64,000 nt of DNA from Deltaproteobacteria bacterium (GCA_016219005.1 JACRCN010000045.1:19675-83674), one strand, 5' to 3'; counted from the first letter of the stretch, positions 43,372 through 53,235 are shown. The notes: a model not told the origin generated them from the letters alone. A program made the numbers and translations.

Positions 43372-44829
43372 TCAGGGTTTGTGCTCATGGCCATCGGCCG
43401 GAGATTTGAAACCCTCCGGGGTCCTGGAAGGCGCCGCCGGCTTGTCTGTGGAGGGGGAAACCGCCGGCAGACGCCCTCCGACCGCCCGTCCCAGATCCGC
43501 CCTGATGATCCAGTAATCCCGCACTACTTCCAAGTACTTCGTGTAGGCGTTAAACTCCTGTTGTTTCGCCGCCAGCAGATCGAAGGCGCCTACCAGCATG
43601 TAATTGTATTTTTCCAGGGTGAGGGCAACAATGCGTTGCCTCAGCGGCAGAATCACGCGCTTATAGTGGTCAATCAGATAACGCTGCATGATCAGCTTAT
43701 CTCGCAGCAACCTCACCTCGGATCGAATATCAACCGCCAGAGCCGTCAGTTCACTTATTTCTCGCCGAAGCAAAGCTTCACCCTGCGAGATCTTTGCCTG
43801 GCGCTGGTCAAAAATCGGCAGCTCGATCGATATCTCAGGCCCGACGACCCACTGGCGATCTGTGTCGCGTTCTGCATTGACACCGGTTTCCGCGTCTGCC
43901 AGCCATCGCCAGGCAATCGTCGTCCCGAGGGTCTGCGCGAATGTGTCTATCTTTTTTCTTGCGGCCTCCAGGTCGAGGCGATTCATTATGGCAAGCGTCT
44001 CGACCTGCTCCAGGATGCCTTCCTTCGGCGGTATATCCGGAAGCTGGTCCGGGGTTCTCCATTTCGTGCGCCCGCCCCACAATCCCATTAACTTTGTAAG
44101 CTTTTCCCTGGCAGCCCGAAGCTGGTTTTCGCTTTCCACCAGCGATATCCGCGATTCCTCGAATTGACCTTGCTCGACTGAGAGGCTCAGGTCGCTGATA
44201 TTGCCCGCTCCGTGCAGCCGCAGCGCAAATTCATATGAGGCCTGGGCCGCCGCTACAACCCGAGACCGCAGATGCCTGATGTTGGCCGCGCCAAGCGCCT
44301 CGTAATATGCCCGCTCGGCCTCGGCGGTTACCTGGAGCACATCGTGAGCCACCTCGGCCTTGACCTGCTCGAATTGTGCGGCCGCAATTTTCTGGCGTGC
44401 CGGCAGCATCAGAATGTTTAGAAAATTCTGAAGGAAGCCAATTTCAAGATTGGTTGCGCCGGGTGAACTAGTTGGAAACCTTGCAAACCCGAACACGGTC
44501 GGATTTTGCAGGAGTCCGGCCTGGATGAGCTCTGCCTGCGAGATGCCGAGTTCTTCATAGCGTGCCTGAAGCCGGGCATTGTTGAGAAGGGCGATTTGAA
44601 TAGCGCCCTCCGCGGTCAGCTCATTTTCCAAGAGCGTATCTAAGGCTTCCTCGATCTGCCGATTTTCGGCGACCCCTTGGTTCCAGCTTGGCTGCACATT
44701 AATTCGCTCATTTACCATCTGCTGGACCTGATCGAATCCGCCCTTCTTCGGAACCTGAACGCAGCCCGCCACTAGGAGCAGGATTCCCATAAACATTGTA
44801 CGGAGAAAAAGTTTGTTTTGCAGCATCAC
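43372..44829 (-). CDS. TolC-family outer-membrane lipoprotein
   Basis: A 485-residue outer-membrane efflux protein with a lipobox (VAGC, Cys23). It has the two TolC repeats: ALLNNARLQARYEELGISQA, FGFARFPTSSPGATNLEIGF, then VGPEISIELPIFDQRQAKIS and LVGAFDLLAAKQQEF. The C-terminus is Pro/Ser-rich and ends DGHEHKP. It differs from cusC by being lipidated and by lying with the multicopper oxidase, so the region encodes two distinct outer-membrane channels. It overlaps the preceding His-rich lipoprotein gene by four bases. Confidence 0.88.
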   Translation of the reverse strand: MMLQNKLFLRTMFMGILLLVAGCVQVPKKGGFDQVQQMVNERINVQPSWNQGVAENRQIEEALDTLLENELTAEGAIQIALLNNARLQARYEELGISQAELIQAGLLQNPTVFGFARFPTSSPGATNLEIGFLQNFLNILMLPARQKIAAAQFEQVKAEVAHDVLQVTAEAERAYYEALGAANIRHLRSRVVAAAQASYEFALRLHGAGNISDLSLSVEQGQFEESRISLVESENQLRAAREKLTKLMGLWGGRTKWRTPDQLPDIPPKEGILEQVETLAIMNRLDLEAARKKIDTFAQTLGTTIAWRWLADAETGVNAERDTDRQWVVGPEISIELPIFDQRQAKISQGEALLRREISELTALAVDIRSEVRLLRDKLIMQRYLIDHYKRVILPLRQRIVALTLEKYNYMLVGAFDLLAAKQQEFNAYTKYLEVVRDYWIIRADLGRAVGGRLPAVSPSTDKPAAPSRTPEGFKSPADGHEHKP

Positions 44830-45155
44830 TGCCCATGCTCCATAGGGTGATGGTGTTCGCCCCCCTCGACAGATTCAGGGCCTTCCGGCATTGAGTGATC
44901 CGAGCCGGTCGAATGGTGTCCGTGGTGGTGTAAAGAATCACTTTCGGGCTTGCTCTCATCGGGTTCGCTCGCAGGACTGTCTGCAGATGCCCCTTCCGGC
45001 GTCCCGGTGAAAGGGTTGGGAATAGTCCGGAATTCGGACTCTTGAGCGCGGTGATCTGCCGGATGGGTCGGGGGCAGGTGAACCCGCACCGGATCCCCGG
45101 CACAGCCTGCCAACAGCAGAGAGAAAAGCATCCAATAAAACAAGTTCTTGAACAT
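44826..45155 (-). CDS. His-rich metal-binding-type lipoprotein
   Basis: A 109-residue lipoprotein: lipobox LAGC (Cys18) and a mature part rich in Pro, Ser and Glu, ending with a histidine cluster (SLHHHGHHSTGSDHS and GGEHHHPMEHGQ). The His/Met tail would bind copper or other metals in the periplasm or at the outer membrane. ATG 45155 starts the signal peptide; the frame is open ten codons further. It is coupled to the TolC-like lipoprotein by a four-base overlap. No named family recognised. Confidence 0.8.
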   Translation of the reverse strand: MFKNLFYWMLFSLLLAGCAGDPVRVHLPPTHPADHRAQESEFRTIPNPFTGTPEGASADSPASEPDESKPESDSLHHHGHHSTGSDHSMPEGPESVEGGEHHHPMEHGQ

Positions 45156-45185
45156 GGCATCTTCCCCATGAACTACACAGGTCAT

Positions 45186-45782
45186 TCATCGCTGTTGGCG
45201 GTCTTTTTCGGCGCTTGGCCCCCACATCTCGTAAAGCGCCCGGATGAACACGAAGACAAATCCGATCCCAAAAAGCCCGCCCCCCGGCACGTGCAGCCAG
45301 AAAAAAAGCGGAGAGACATAGCCTTTCAGCCACATGCCGGCGATATCGATCAGAACACCGATGAAGGGCAGGGCGATCAACCATGCCCGAGCCCTGGAAC
45401 TCAGGTCCAGGCAGGACGTCACCATCCCGACAAAGATGAAAATCATATTCATCCCGAACAGGTGAATATGGGTCCATCTGAGAGTCCATACGAATTGTTC
45501 GCTCTCGTAAAAAGGCTTGGACGTTTCCGGTTGGGGCTCGGAAGGCATATCTGCCAACAAGTCGCCTCGATCGCCTCCCGGGGCCTCATGCATCGAGTGT
45601 GCAGCATGCCCCGCAGGGGAACCCTTATAGAAAGTCGGAATGATATCGTGGACCAGAATCTGCCCCAGAGCCCCCACCAGCCCTATTGCCATGGAGCAAA
45701 GAACCGCGGTTACGAGCACCTTTGCCGGTGCGGGAAAGTATCTTAATTTGGGCCAGGTTATCGCAGCGTTTGCTGTAGTCAT
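45186..45782 (-). CDS. Polytopic membrane protein of the copper block
   Basis: A 198-residue inner-membrane protein with about five helices: VLVTAVLCSMAIGLVGALG, THIHLFGMNMIFIFVGMV, AWLIALPFIGVLIDIAGMWL and GGGLFGIGFVFVFIRALYEM, plus a periplasmic His/Asp/Met stretch (HAAHSMHEAPGGDRGD). Histidines inside or next to helices (RWTHIHLFG, FWLHVPGG) could bind haem or copper, as in small cytochrome-oxidase-like or DoxX-like proteins, but I cannot assign a family. It sits between the DUF6488 and His-rich lipoprotein genes on one strand. Confidence 0.75.
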   Translation of the reverse strand: MTTANAAITWPKLRYFPAPAKVLVTAVLCSMAIGLVGALGQILVHDIIPTFYKGSPAGHAAHSMHEAPGGDRGDLLADMPSEPQPETSKPFYESEQFVWTLRWTHIHLFGMNMIFIFVGMVTSCLDLSSRARAWLIALPFIGVLIDIAGMWLKGYVSPLFFWLHVPGGGLFGIGFVFVFIRALYEMWGPSAEKDRQQR

Positions 45783-45878
45783 AGCGCAGCAGCCTTTCTA
45801 TGAATCCTCTCGATCGGTGCATCGCACTTGCGACGATCAATGTGTTTTGAAGAGAGAACTCGGTGAAATCACCCGGCG

Positions 45879-46247
45879 TTACTGGCCGGTAAAATTTGAC
45901 CCGGCGTAATCCCCACGGGATGTGAAAAAGATATAGACCGTTTTGGGTTCTCCGGTGCTCCTGGAAAAGGCTACCACTTTCTCGGTCTCAGACCCTTTCA
46001 GGCGTTCGCCGATTCGAACCGTCTCGACGGCGGTTTCCCATTTGACATCAAGCTTATTGGTAGCGACCAACTTATCATACAATTCGGTTGCCTTCTTCAG
46101 CGCCTCAAGATTGGTGAATTCACCTCCGGCGCCGTGGCTTTTTCCACCATGCGCATAAACTGCAGCGCCCGCCAGCACTGTTGTCAGGAAGATCAGCGCA
46201 ATTATAGCTCCATGGGTCATCGTTCTTGTACTCTGAGCAGCATTCAT
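45879..46247 (-). CDS. DUF6488 family secreted protein
   Basis: A 122-residue exported protein: signal peptide (residues 1-32) and the AHGGKSHGAGGEF mature start, followed by LEALKKATELYDKLVATNKL and the C-terminal EPKTVYIFFTSRGDYAGSNF. This resembles DUF6488, often near heavy-metal efflux genes. The His/Gly start may bind metal. GGGGGGAG before ATG 46247 decides the start. It is the first gene of the copper block, 138 bases downstream of a strong sigma-54 promoter candidate. Confidence 0.8.
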   Translation of the reverse strand: MNAAQSTRTMTHGAIIALIFLTTVLAGAAVYAHGGKSHGAGGEFTNLEALKKATELYDKLVATNKLDVKWETAVETVRIGERLKGSETEKVVAFSRSTGEPKTVYIFFTSRGDYAGSNFTGQ

Positions 46248-46674
46248 GGCATCTCCCCCCTTGACTTTATCTTTTTACAGCTTCCGACCCTAACGGCCTG
46301 AGAGGACTCGCTGGGTCATTGACGAGAGGGAGGGCGGTCATCCCGATCATCCCTCCCACTATTGAGCGACGATGCGATCGTTTTGCAACCCTGGTGCCAA
46401 CTGTCAACATGTCGAATTTTGAGATGCAATTGTATAGTTTCGTACCAAATTCCGGTCAGGGGTGTGAAAGAATTGCCCAATTGGCGTCATGAGGTGCGAA
46501 AAAAAACTGCACCCTGGTGCCATTTCCTGAATCGAAAGCCCTATAAGGCAGGGGCGAAAGACAATGCGTTTGCTTCAGCGCGCATTAAATCGCAGGATTC
46601 TAGGGGAGATGGCAAGGTCGATTCCTTATAAAATTTCTCGACATAGCCCCCTTGTATCACCGTTGAGATAGGAT
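46248..46674. other. Promoter region between DUF6488 and the histidine kinase
   Basis: This 427-base region holds a strong sigma-54 element (46385-46399) and a near-duplicate (46509-46522). An 89-codon plus-strand frame at 46362-46631 has no recognisable protein and crosses the promoter, so it is not called as a gene. Confidence 0.55.
46385..46399 (-). promoter_or_regulatory. Strong sigma-54 promoter candidate for the copper block
   Basis: Read on the minus strand, TGGCAC (46399-46394), five bases CAGGG, then TTGC (46388-46385): the GG and GC are ten bases apart, as required for sigma-54. It lies 138 bases before the DUF6488 ATG and could start the transcript running towards cusA. A ZraR-like sigma-54 activator gene lies 3.7 kb away. 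Confidence 0.75.
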
Positions 46675-47688
46675 CTATCGCAAGAGGCCTTCGGAATATT
46701 CCCGAGGGACAGATATAGTGAAAATGGCCCCTTTTCCATACTCACTGGCCACTTGGATGTCACCACCCATGTCGCGTAGAAGCTTCTGGCTAGAGGACAA
46801 GGCCAAACCGTCCCCATTTTCTTTGGTTGTAAAAAAGGGTTTAAAGATCTGGGGGAGATGTTCCGGTTTAATCCCGGGTCCTTCATCGGCTATCGTCACT
46901 TCGCAACGATCGCCTTTGCGGGTTGAGTGAATGTGAATCGCTTTTCCTGGCACTGAAACCTCCAACGCATTCTGGATGATTCGATCAATTACCCGACGGA
47001 TGGTTTCAATGTCGACCCGGGATGGGCAACCTTCAGCGTCAAGATCTGTCGTAAATGACACCCCATTCTTGCCGGCAACAGCTCGATGATGTTTGACCCT
47101 TTCCCGAATTATATCGTTTAAATCATGTGAGAATAGCTGTAAGGGGCCGGTTGTCTTAAATGAGGAAAAAATGTCGACCAATTGCTCTAAACGCAGCAGT
47201 TCCTTTTCAAATTCCTGGTTCAAGGCCCCACCTTCTGGTCTTGCAGTCTTGCTCGCTATGGATTTCAGCGCATTGAGCAAATCCTTCATCTCATGGCCGA
47301 CCGCCGTGGCAGCGCGGCCCAAGGCGGCTGACTTCTCGGCGACAAACATCCTCTCCTGCTGGCGCTTGCTGCGCTCTACCAGGAAGCCGACCATGATGGC
47401 CACCAGGTTGAACACCATGATCTGAAAAACAACCGGCCACAGATTGCTCGGGGTTTCACTGTGAACAAGCACCTGGGGCGCATAGATAAGGCTGATGGCG
47501 AAAGAGGTGGCAAGTCCGTGCTTTAACCCGAACCATAAACTGGATAACAGGATCGGAATAAAATAGAATTCCCGATGAGAGATATGCGCCCCGAGCGCTC
47601 CATGGTCACTGCTGTAATGGAGAATGGTAACTATCAAAACCAACAGGACAATCAGTCCGATTTGCGCGGTTTTTTTTATGGTATCCAT
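46675..47688 (-). CDS. Membrane sensor histidine kinase (orphan)
   Basis: A 337-residue kinase. Four N-terminal helices (about residues 9-103) form a small membrane sensor without a periplasmic domain, followed by a coiled linker. The H-box is AAVGHEMKDLLNALK (His132), the N-box IIQNALEVS, the G1 box DEGPGI and F-box FKPFFTTKENGDGLAL. The second Gly loop is slightly shortened. No response regulator is adjacent on this strand; upstream lies the decayed RND fragment. AGGATC before ATG 47688 fits. It probably senses a hydrophobic or redox signal and may act with the ZraR-like regulator. Confidence 0.88.
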   Translation of the reverse strand: MDTIKKTAQIGLIVLLVLIVTILHYSSDHGALGAHISHREFYFIPILLSSLWFGLKHGLATSFAISLIYAPQVLVHSETPSNLWPVVFQIMVFNLVAIMVGFLVERSKRQQERMFVAEKSAALGRAATAVGHEMKDLLNALKSIASKTARPEGGALNQEFEKELLRLEQLVDIFSSFKTTGPLQLFSHDLNDIIRERVKHHRAVAGKNGVSFTTDLDAEGCPSRVDIETIRRVIDRIIQNALEVSVPGKAIHIHSTRKGDRCEVTIADEGPGIKPEHLPQIFKPFFTTKENGDGLALSSSQKLLRDMGGDIQVASEYGKGAIFTISVPREYSEGLLR

Positions 47689-47718
47689 TGGATTGATCCT
47701 ATGCTGAACTGGCTGGCA

Positions 47719-47844
47719 TCAGTCGCTGCCATCGTCCGATGATCGGTCGGTTGGCAGCCTCCAACCTTTCCGAGGACCGTAGTCCGCGGGAACGATGATC
47801 ACCGTGTGAATGGTCGCGCTTATTAACCCGCCCACCATGGGGAA
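47719..47844 (-). pseudogene. C-terminal fragment of an HME-type RND efflux pump
   Basis: Read on the minus strand, 41 codons and a TGA encode FPMVGGLISATIHTVIIVPA followed by DYGPRKGWRLP and a polar tail. This is the ending of CusA/CzcA-type pumps (compare APMVGGVITSTILELIIYPA in the intact cusA at 35.7 kb). Upstream the frame soon meets a stop and no further pump sequence is visible. The piece has no start codon and is a remnant of a former second pump gene. Confidence 0.8.
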
Positions 47845-48242
47845 GGATAGGATTTGGTTTTCAATCCGAAAGTGGAGCAATATTCATTCCATATGGAGTC
47901 CCGCGCCGAGTGGTATACACGTGCGAAGAATTTTCGCTGTTCCTGCAGCCAGAGCCGCACTTATCAATTTTAATAGACTGAATTTAAATTGAAAATCTAG
48001 CTGGCATTGAATTTGTAGGATACTCGGAATAAATGACCATCGAAGGTGCGCCGTACGATGAAAAATTAATGAACCATAGGCTAAGGGGCGTTGTTGGAGG
48101 GCCCCTTCAGCCTGGCTTTCTTAGAAGTCCTACTCCTTTGCATAGTTTTTTTTTGCAAGCCTGTGAATTTTTTTCGCACATAAGACTTGAACCAAGAATC
48201 CCGGAGACTTATGATCGATCAGGGTGAGCGAGGCTGAAGGAG
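47845..48242. other. AT-rich intergenic region upstream of the sensor kinase
   Basis: Apart from a sigma-54-like element at 48002-48017, nothing clear is seen. A 64-codon frame, 48033-48227, starts 16 bases after that element and stops 15 bases before the kinase gene; it has no recognisable sequence and is only a weak candidate. The A+T content is markedly higher than in the metabolic genes. Confidence 0.45.
48002..48017 (+). promoter_or_regulatory. Weak sigma-54-like element before the sensor kinase
   Basis: TGGCAT, five bases, TTGTA: the GG and GT are ten bases apart. The -12 GT in place of GC makes it weaker than the other elements here. Confidence 0.35.
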
Positions 48243-49994
48243 ATGAAAATTCTTTTATCCAAAAAGATGTACCTCCCGGCACTGTCCATCGTGGCAGGTG
48301 TTGTTCTTCTCCTCGCGCTTTTTGGCGTTTCAACTTACCGCAATCTGGATCGACAAAAAGCAGCCGCCATGGAGTCGCTCCACAACCAGGCCATTGCCTT
48401 GCTGCAGGCGTTGGAAGCCGGCGCTCGCGCCGGCATGATGATGTCCATGTGGCATGAGGATTCCTTCGATGCGCTTATCAGGGAAATCAGCCGCAATGAC
48501 GCTATCGACTACATTTACATGATCAGCCCGGACGGGAAGGTTTCGCATTATGGCGGCACAATCCGGCTTTCAGACACAATTGTCCCACTCTTTCCGCCTG
48601 ACGACGACAGCCGGATACGGGAAGAAGTCCGCTCGCTGCCCGATGGCTCGACGGTTTACGAACTGGCCAAGCGCTTCCAACCATATCCAATTGCGCCCGA
48701 AAGCGGTCATCATCGGCAAATGATGCCTCAGAACGGCGATGCATTTGACCACAGCCACGCAAGCGATCTGGTAGTCGTCGGTCTCAGAATGACCGGTTTT
48801 TCCGAAACCCGGCAAGCGGACCTCCATCACGCTTTCATGATGGTCGGCGTGCTCCTGCTGCTCGGTACCGCTGCCCTGTTTTTCATCTTCGTAATTCAGA
48901 ATTTCTACTTGGTGCACAAGACCCTTAAGCAGACCAAAGACTATACTCAGCAAGTGTTGGCGAGCATGGCCAACGGCCTCATCGGCGTTGACCCGGATGG
49001 GCGAATCACGTCCTACAACCACCGGGCGCTCGAGTTGCTCGGAGTGGGCGACACCCGCTTAAAGGAAAAGGGTCTAAACGCCATCCTCGATTATAAAGCA
49101 ACCGGAATCGATGCGACCCTGAATCGGTGCGAGGTTGTCCTGGAGAAAGAACTGATCCATCAAAAGCCGTCCGGCGGACAGATATCGCTGGCCTTGAGCA
49201 CCACCCCGATCTTAGATGAAGCCGGCGCATGCCTGGGTGCGGTTTTAGAGCTCCGCGATTTGACGGAAATAAAGCGCCTGGAAACGAACCTGCGAAGGGC
49301 GGAAAAACTGGCGGCGATCGGCCAGTTGGCGGCCGGAGTGGCGCATGAAATTCGCAATCCTCTGAGTTCGATCCGCGGATTTGCCCAATTTCTGAAGCAC
49401 GCGCTGAAGGGACACCCGCAAGAGCAGGACTATGCGGCGATCATGGTGGAGGAGGTGGACCGGATCAATCGAGTCGTCTCCGATCTGTTGAGCCTGGCAA
49501 GGCCACTGGAAACCAAGCCGCTTGCGTGCAGCATTACCGAGTTGATAAACCATGTCGCGCGGCTGGTCGCTAACGATGCCCACTCCCGCAATGTCACCCT
49601 GGCTATCGATATGGCCGCGGACATCGGTTGCTGCCGTGTCGACCCGAACCAGCTGACCCAGGCACTGCTGAATCTGTTGCTGAATGCACTGCAGGCTGTT
49701 GAGCCCGGCGGCTTTGTCCGCATCGGCGCCGACACGGACGAAGCCGGCGGGCTGCGGATCCGGGTGTCCGATGATGGCCACGGAATTCCGCGGGAGCAAC
49801 TGGACAAGATATTCGACCCGTTTTTTACAACACGCAGCCGCGGCACGGGGTTAGGCTTGGCGATCGTGCATCAAATCGTCGACAACCACAACGGCGAAAT
49901 CAGGGTCGAAAGTCCCGTAGCCCAGGGCCAGCGCGGGAGCTGCTTCACCATTCGAATTCCGGCCGTGCGGGTTGCGGCCTCCCAAGCAGCGTGA
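48243..49994 (+). CDS. ZraS-like metal-sensing histidine kinase
   Basis: A 583-residue kinase with a first helix (residues 9-30), a periplasmic sensor domain (about 31-194), a second helix (197-218), a PAS domain (about 232-345) and a kinase core. The H-box is GVAHEIRNPLSSIRGF (His368), the N-box LLNLLLNALQA, the G boxes SDDGHGI and RGTGLGLAIV. The sensor contains a His/Met-rich insertion, ESGHHRQMMPQNGDAFDHSH (about residues 153-172), well suited to bind copper, silver or zinc. It precedes a sigma-54 response regulator, as in ZraSR. The ATG at 48243 is preceded by GAGG nine bases away. Confidence 0.9.
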   Translation: MKILLSKKMYLPALSIVAGVVLLLALFGVSTYRNLDRQKAAAMESLHNQAIALLQALEAGARAGMMMSMWHEDSFDALIREISRNDAIDYIYMISPDGKVSHYGGTIRLSDTIVPLFPPDDDSRIREEVRSLPDGSTVYELAKRFQPYPIAPESGHHRQMMPQNGDAFDHSHASDLVVVGLRMTGFSETRQADLHHAFMMVGVLLLLGTAALFFIFVIQNFYLVHKTLKQTKDYTQQVLASMANGLIGVDPDGRITSYNHRALELLGVGDTRLKEKGLNAILDYKATGIDATLNRCEVVLEKELIHQKPSGGQISLALSTTPILDEAGACLGAVLELRDLTEIKRLETNLRRAEKLAAIGQLAAGVAHEIRNPLSSIRGFAQFLKHALKGHPQEQDYAAIMVEEVDRINRVVSDLLSLARPLETKPLACSITELINHVARLVANDAHSRNVTLAIDMAADIGCCRVDPNQLTQALLNLLLNALQAVEPGGFVRIGADTDEAGGLRIRVSDDGHGIPREQLDKIFDPFFTTRSRGTGLGLAIVHQIVDNHNGEIRVESPVAQGQRGSCFTIRIPAVRVAASQAA

Positions 49995-50097
49995 ACATGA
50001 CCGCACGGGTTCCCACAGCAGTTGCACTTGCCGGCGCCGGGGATTCAGCATCGAGAAACCAGGCACTGATCGACAGGCTTTTCCAGGAGGTGCAGCC

Positions 50098-51459
<1,362 letters not shown>

Positions 51460-51658
51460 ATCCGCCCTGACTTTCAGCTTGTCTGGCAAATCGGGTTGCC
51501 CTTACCAAGAGCTGCTCCTGATTATTTCGAGGCTTGGAGTGGCGTTGCATTATCGTAGCTGCATCGTGGTAACGACGGTTTTAACAATACGTTCAAAACT
51601 ACGAAGAAATTTCGCACTTGCAGACCGCCACCATTTGCAGCGGCTGCAGCCACAATAT

Positions 51659-51687
51659 AAAAAAAGGCCGAGTCCTCGGACTCGGCC
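51659..51687 (-). terminator. Intrinsic terminator of the Gly-tailed protein gene
   Basis: On the minus strand GGCCGAGTCC (51687-51678) pairs with GGACTCGGCC (51675-51666) across a two-base loop, followed by seven T residues (51665-51659). It serves the gene at 51733-52143. Confidence 0.85.
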
Positions 51688-51732
51688 AGGCGATCCATAC
51701 GACAAGTTTAGCTACATGCATAATTGGCGTTA

Positions 51733-52143
51733 TTACCGGCATCCCCCCCCGCCACCACCGGGGCCACCGCCACCACCGGGGCCGCCACCGCCACCGGGCC
51801 CACCGCCGGGACCACCCATTCCAGCACCCATACCGCCGATTCCAGCACCCATACCGGCAACGCCGCCGTGGCTTCCCATGCCGGCTACCATGCCGCCGCC
51901 CTGGGTACTATTGCTGCTACCCATATGGTTGCCCGTTTGGCCCGCATGGCCGATAGTGTTACCCGCATGGTTAGCCAAGTTCCCCATCTGGCTGTTCATG
52001 CTTTCCATATGGCTGTTCATGTTGCCCGCATTGTGGCCCATGTTGCTGCCCACGGTCTGGGCGAGTGCCATCGCAGCAGTACCGATTAGAAAGGCCACCG
52101 CGAAAAGGATGGCAACGAGCTGTTTGTGTCTGCGATGAATCAT
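51733..52143 (-). CDS. Secreted Asn/Met/His-rich protein with Gly-rich tail
   Basis: A 136-residue secreted protein. Signal peptide: residues 1-29 (core LVAILFAVAFLIGTAAMALA). Residues 30-80 are built from loose repeats of Asn, Met, His and Gly such as MGHNAGNMNSHMESMNSQMG and NHAGNTIGHAG. The tail (about 85-136) is almost pure Gly with Met and Pro (GGMGAGMGG; GGPGGGGGPGG) and ends GGGCR. The Met/His pattern could bind soft metals, but the function is unknown. It stands alone, with its own terminator, downstream of the ECF operon on the same strand. The shared Gly tail links it to the next gene upstream. Confidence 0.72.
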   Translation of the reverse strand: MIHRRHKQLVAILFAVAFLIGTAAMALAQTVGSNMGHNAGNMNSHMESMNSQMGNLANHAGNTIGHAGQTGNHMGSSNSTQGGGMVAGMGSHGGVAGMGAGIGGMGAGMGGPGGGPGGGGGPGGGGGPGGGGGGCR

Positions 52144-52284
52144 GTAAATCTCCTTTTGTCTGATTGTTAATTGGTAATTCCTGTCAGAATTGCCCTTCTT
52201 ACCTGCGTATACAAATCAGAATCCAAAAAAGTCACAGAAAACTTTGCGATTTATTCAACTCCTTGGAAATTATAAGCGATTTTA

Positions 52285-53235
52285 TTATCGAGGTCCCCCG
52301 CCGCCACCACCGCCACCGCCGCCGGGACCACCGGAGCCGCCCATACCGCCGCCCTGACCACCCATGGCACCTGAGCCGCCCATGCCTGCTCCCATGCCGC
52401 CTGAGCTGCCCATGCCCGGTCCTGAAGGGCCGCTACCCACCTGAGGGCCTCCATGATGCCCCAAGTCCTGGGAAGTAACTCCCAACTGTGAAGCAAGGTC
52501 GCTTGCAAAGCCCTTGCCCTCCATGGCCGTGAGAGCGGCAGCAGCGATCTGCCCATCCGGAACGCCCTTTTCCTTGGCCACGGCAATCACCGGCACAAAG
52601 TCCCGCTGCTCGGAGCTGAAGTAATTTTGCTTCAGACCTTTAAAGACAATTTGATCCGACAGTTTCGGATCAAAGTTAACCTGCTTGAGAGATGCAAGGA
52701 CCTCAACGCCTCTTGTCAAGGTGAGAAGAGGTGTAGACGGGGCCTGTTCCATCACGCGCATCACATCGTCCCTCGAAAGCCCGCAATAGAGGGTTTCTGT
52801 CAAACGAACGAGGTGCTCCTCCGGTATGAAGGCACGCTGCCCGTATTTTTGCATGAAATCGTTCACTGCCGACCGGACGAATCGATAGTCATCCAGTTTT
52901 CTAATCATAACCTGCTCGATGCGGGGGCCCGGAACTTTTTTGGTGATTCCCTCCTTGATCTTGCTCACAAAAGGATGCAAAGGCATCCCTTCCCTTTGCG
53001 CCCGGGTCAGAACATGCATCAGACTCGCCATCGATGCGGGATCAACCTGCTTTTCATATCCGAGTATCAGCAGACCGTTCAGCGTCGATTCGGCTATCCC
53101 CGCCTCTTTGGCTTCCCTGACGGCTCCTTCAATACTGCTGGCACTCCCCTGAGCCATGGCAGTTTTCAGAATCCCAAGCAGTACGATGAACACAATCAGG
53201 TGCAGTGATAATGCGGCCCTAAATGCTCTTCTCAT
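52285..53235 (-). CDS. Secreted helical protein with Gly-rich C-terminal tail
   Basis: A 316-residue exported protein. Signal peptide (residues 1-29, core ALSLHLIVFIVLLGILKTAMA), then about 230 residues of helical sequence in loose repeats (EAGIAESTLNGLLILGYEK; PLHPFVSKIKEGITKKVPGP; EKGVPDGQIAAAALTAM). A tail of about 60 residues follows, rich in Gly, Met and Ser (GMGAGMGGSG; GGPGGGGGGGGGGPR). I do not recognise the helical part. It is the third gene of the ECF sigma operon and overlaps the regulator gene before it by 17 bases, so it is a likely output of that system. ATG 53235 begins the signal peptide. Confidence 0.78.
   Translation of the reverse strand: MRRAFRAALSLHLIVFIVLLGILKTAMAQGSASSIEGAVREAKEAGIAESTLNGLLILGYEKQVDPASMASLMHVLTRAQREGMPLHPFVSKIKEGITKKVPGPRIEQVMIRKLDDYRFVRSAVNDFMQKYGQRAFIPEEHLVRLTETLYCGLSRDDVMRVMEQAPSTPLLTLTRGVEVLASLKQVNFDPKLSDQIVFKGLKQNYFSSEQRDFVPVIAVAKEKGVPDGQIAAAALTAMEGKGFASDLASQLGVTSQDLGHHGGPQVGSGPSGPGMGSSGGMGAGMGGSGAMGGQGGGMGGSGGPGGGGGGGGGGPR

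Noticed and set aside
46362..46631. 89-codon plus-strand frame
   Set aside because: It runs across the sigma-54 promoter region and has no family features.
48033..48227. 64-codon frame between a sigma-54-like element and the sensor kinase
   Set aside because: Position is suggestive, but the sequence looks non-coding and there is no ribosome site; kept only as a note in the intergenic entry.
51751..51830. Short tandem GC-rich units that look like a repeat array
   Set aside because: They are the coding sequence of the Gly/Pro tail read on the other strand, not a CRISPR or intergenic repeat.
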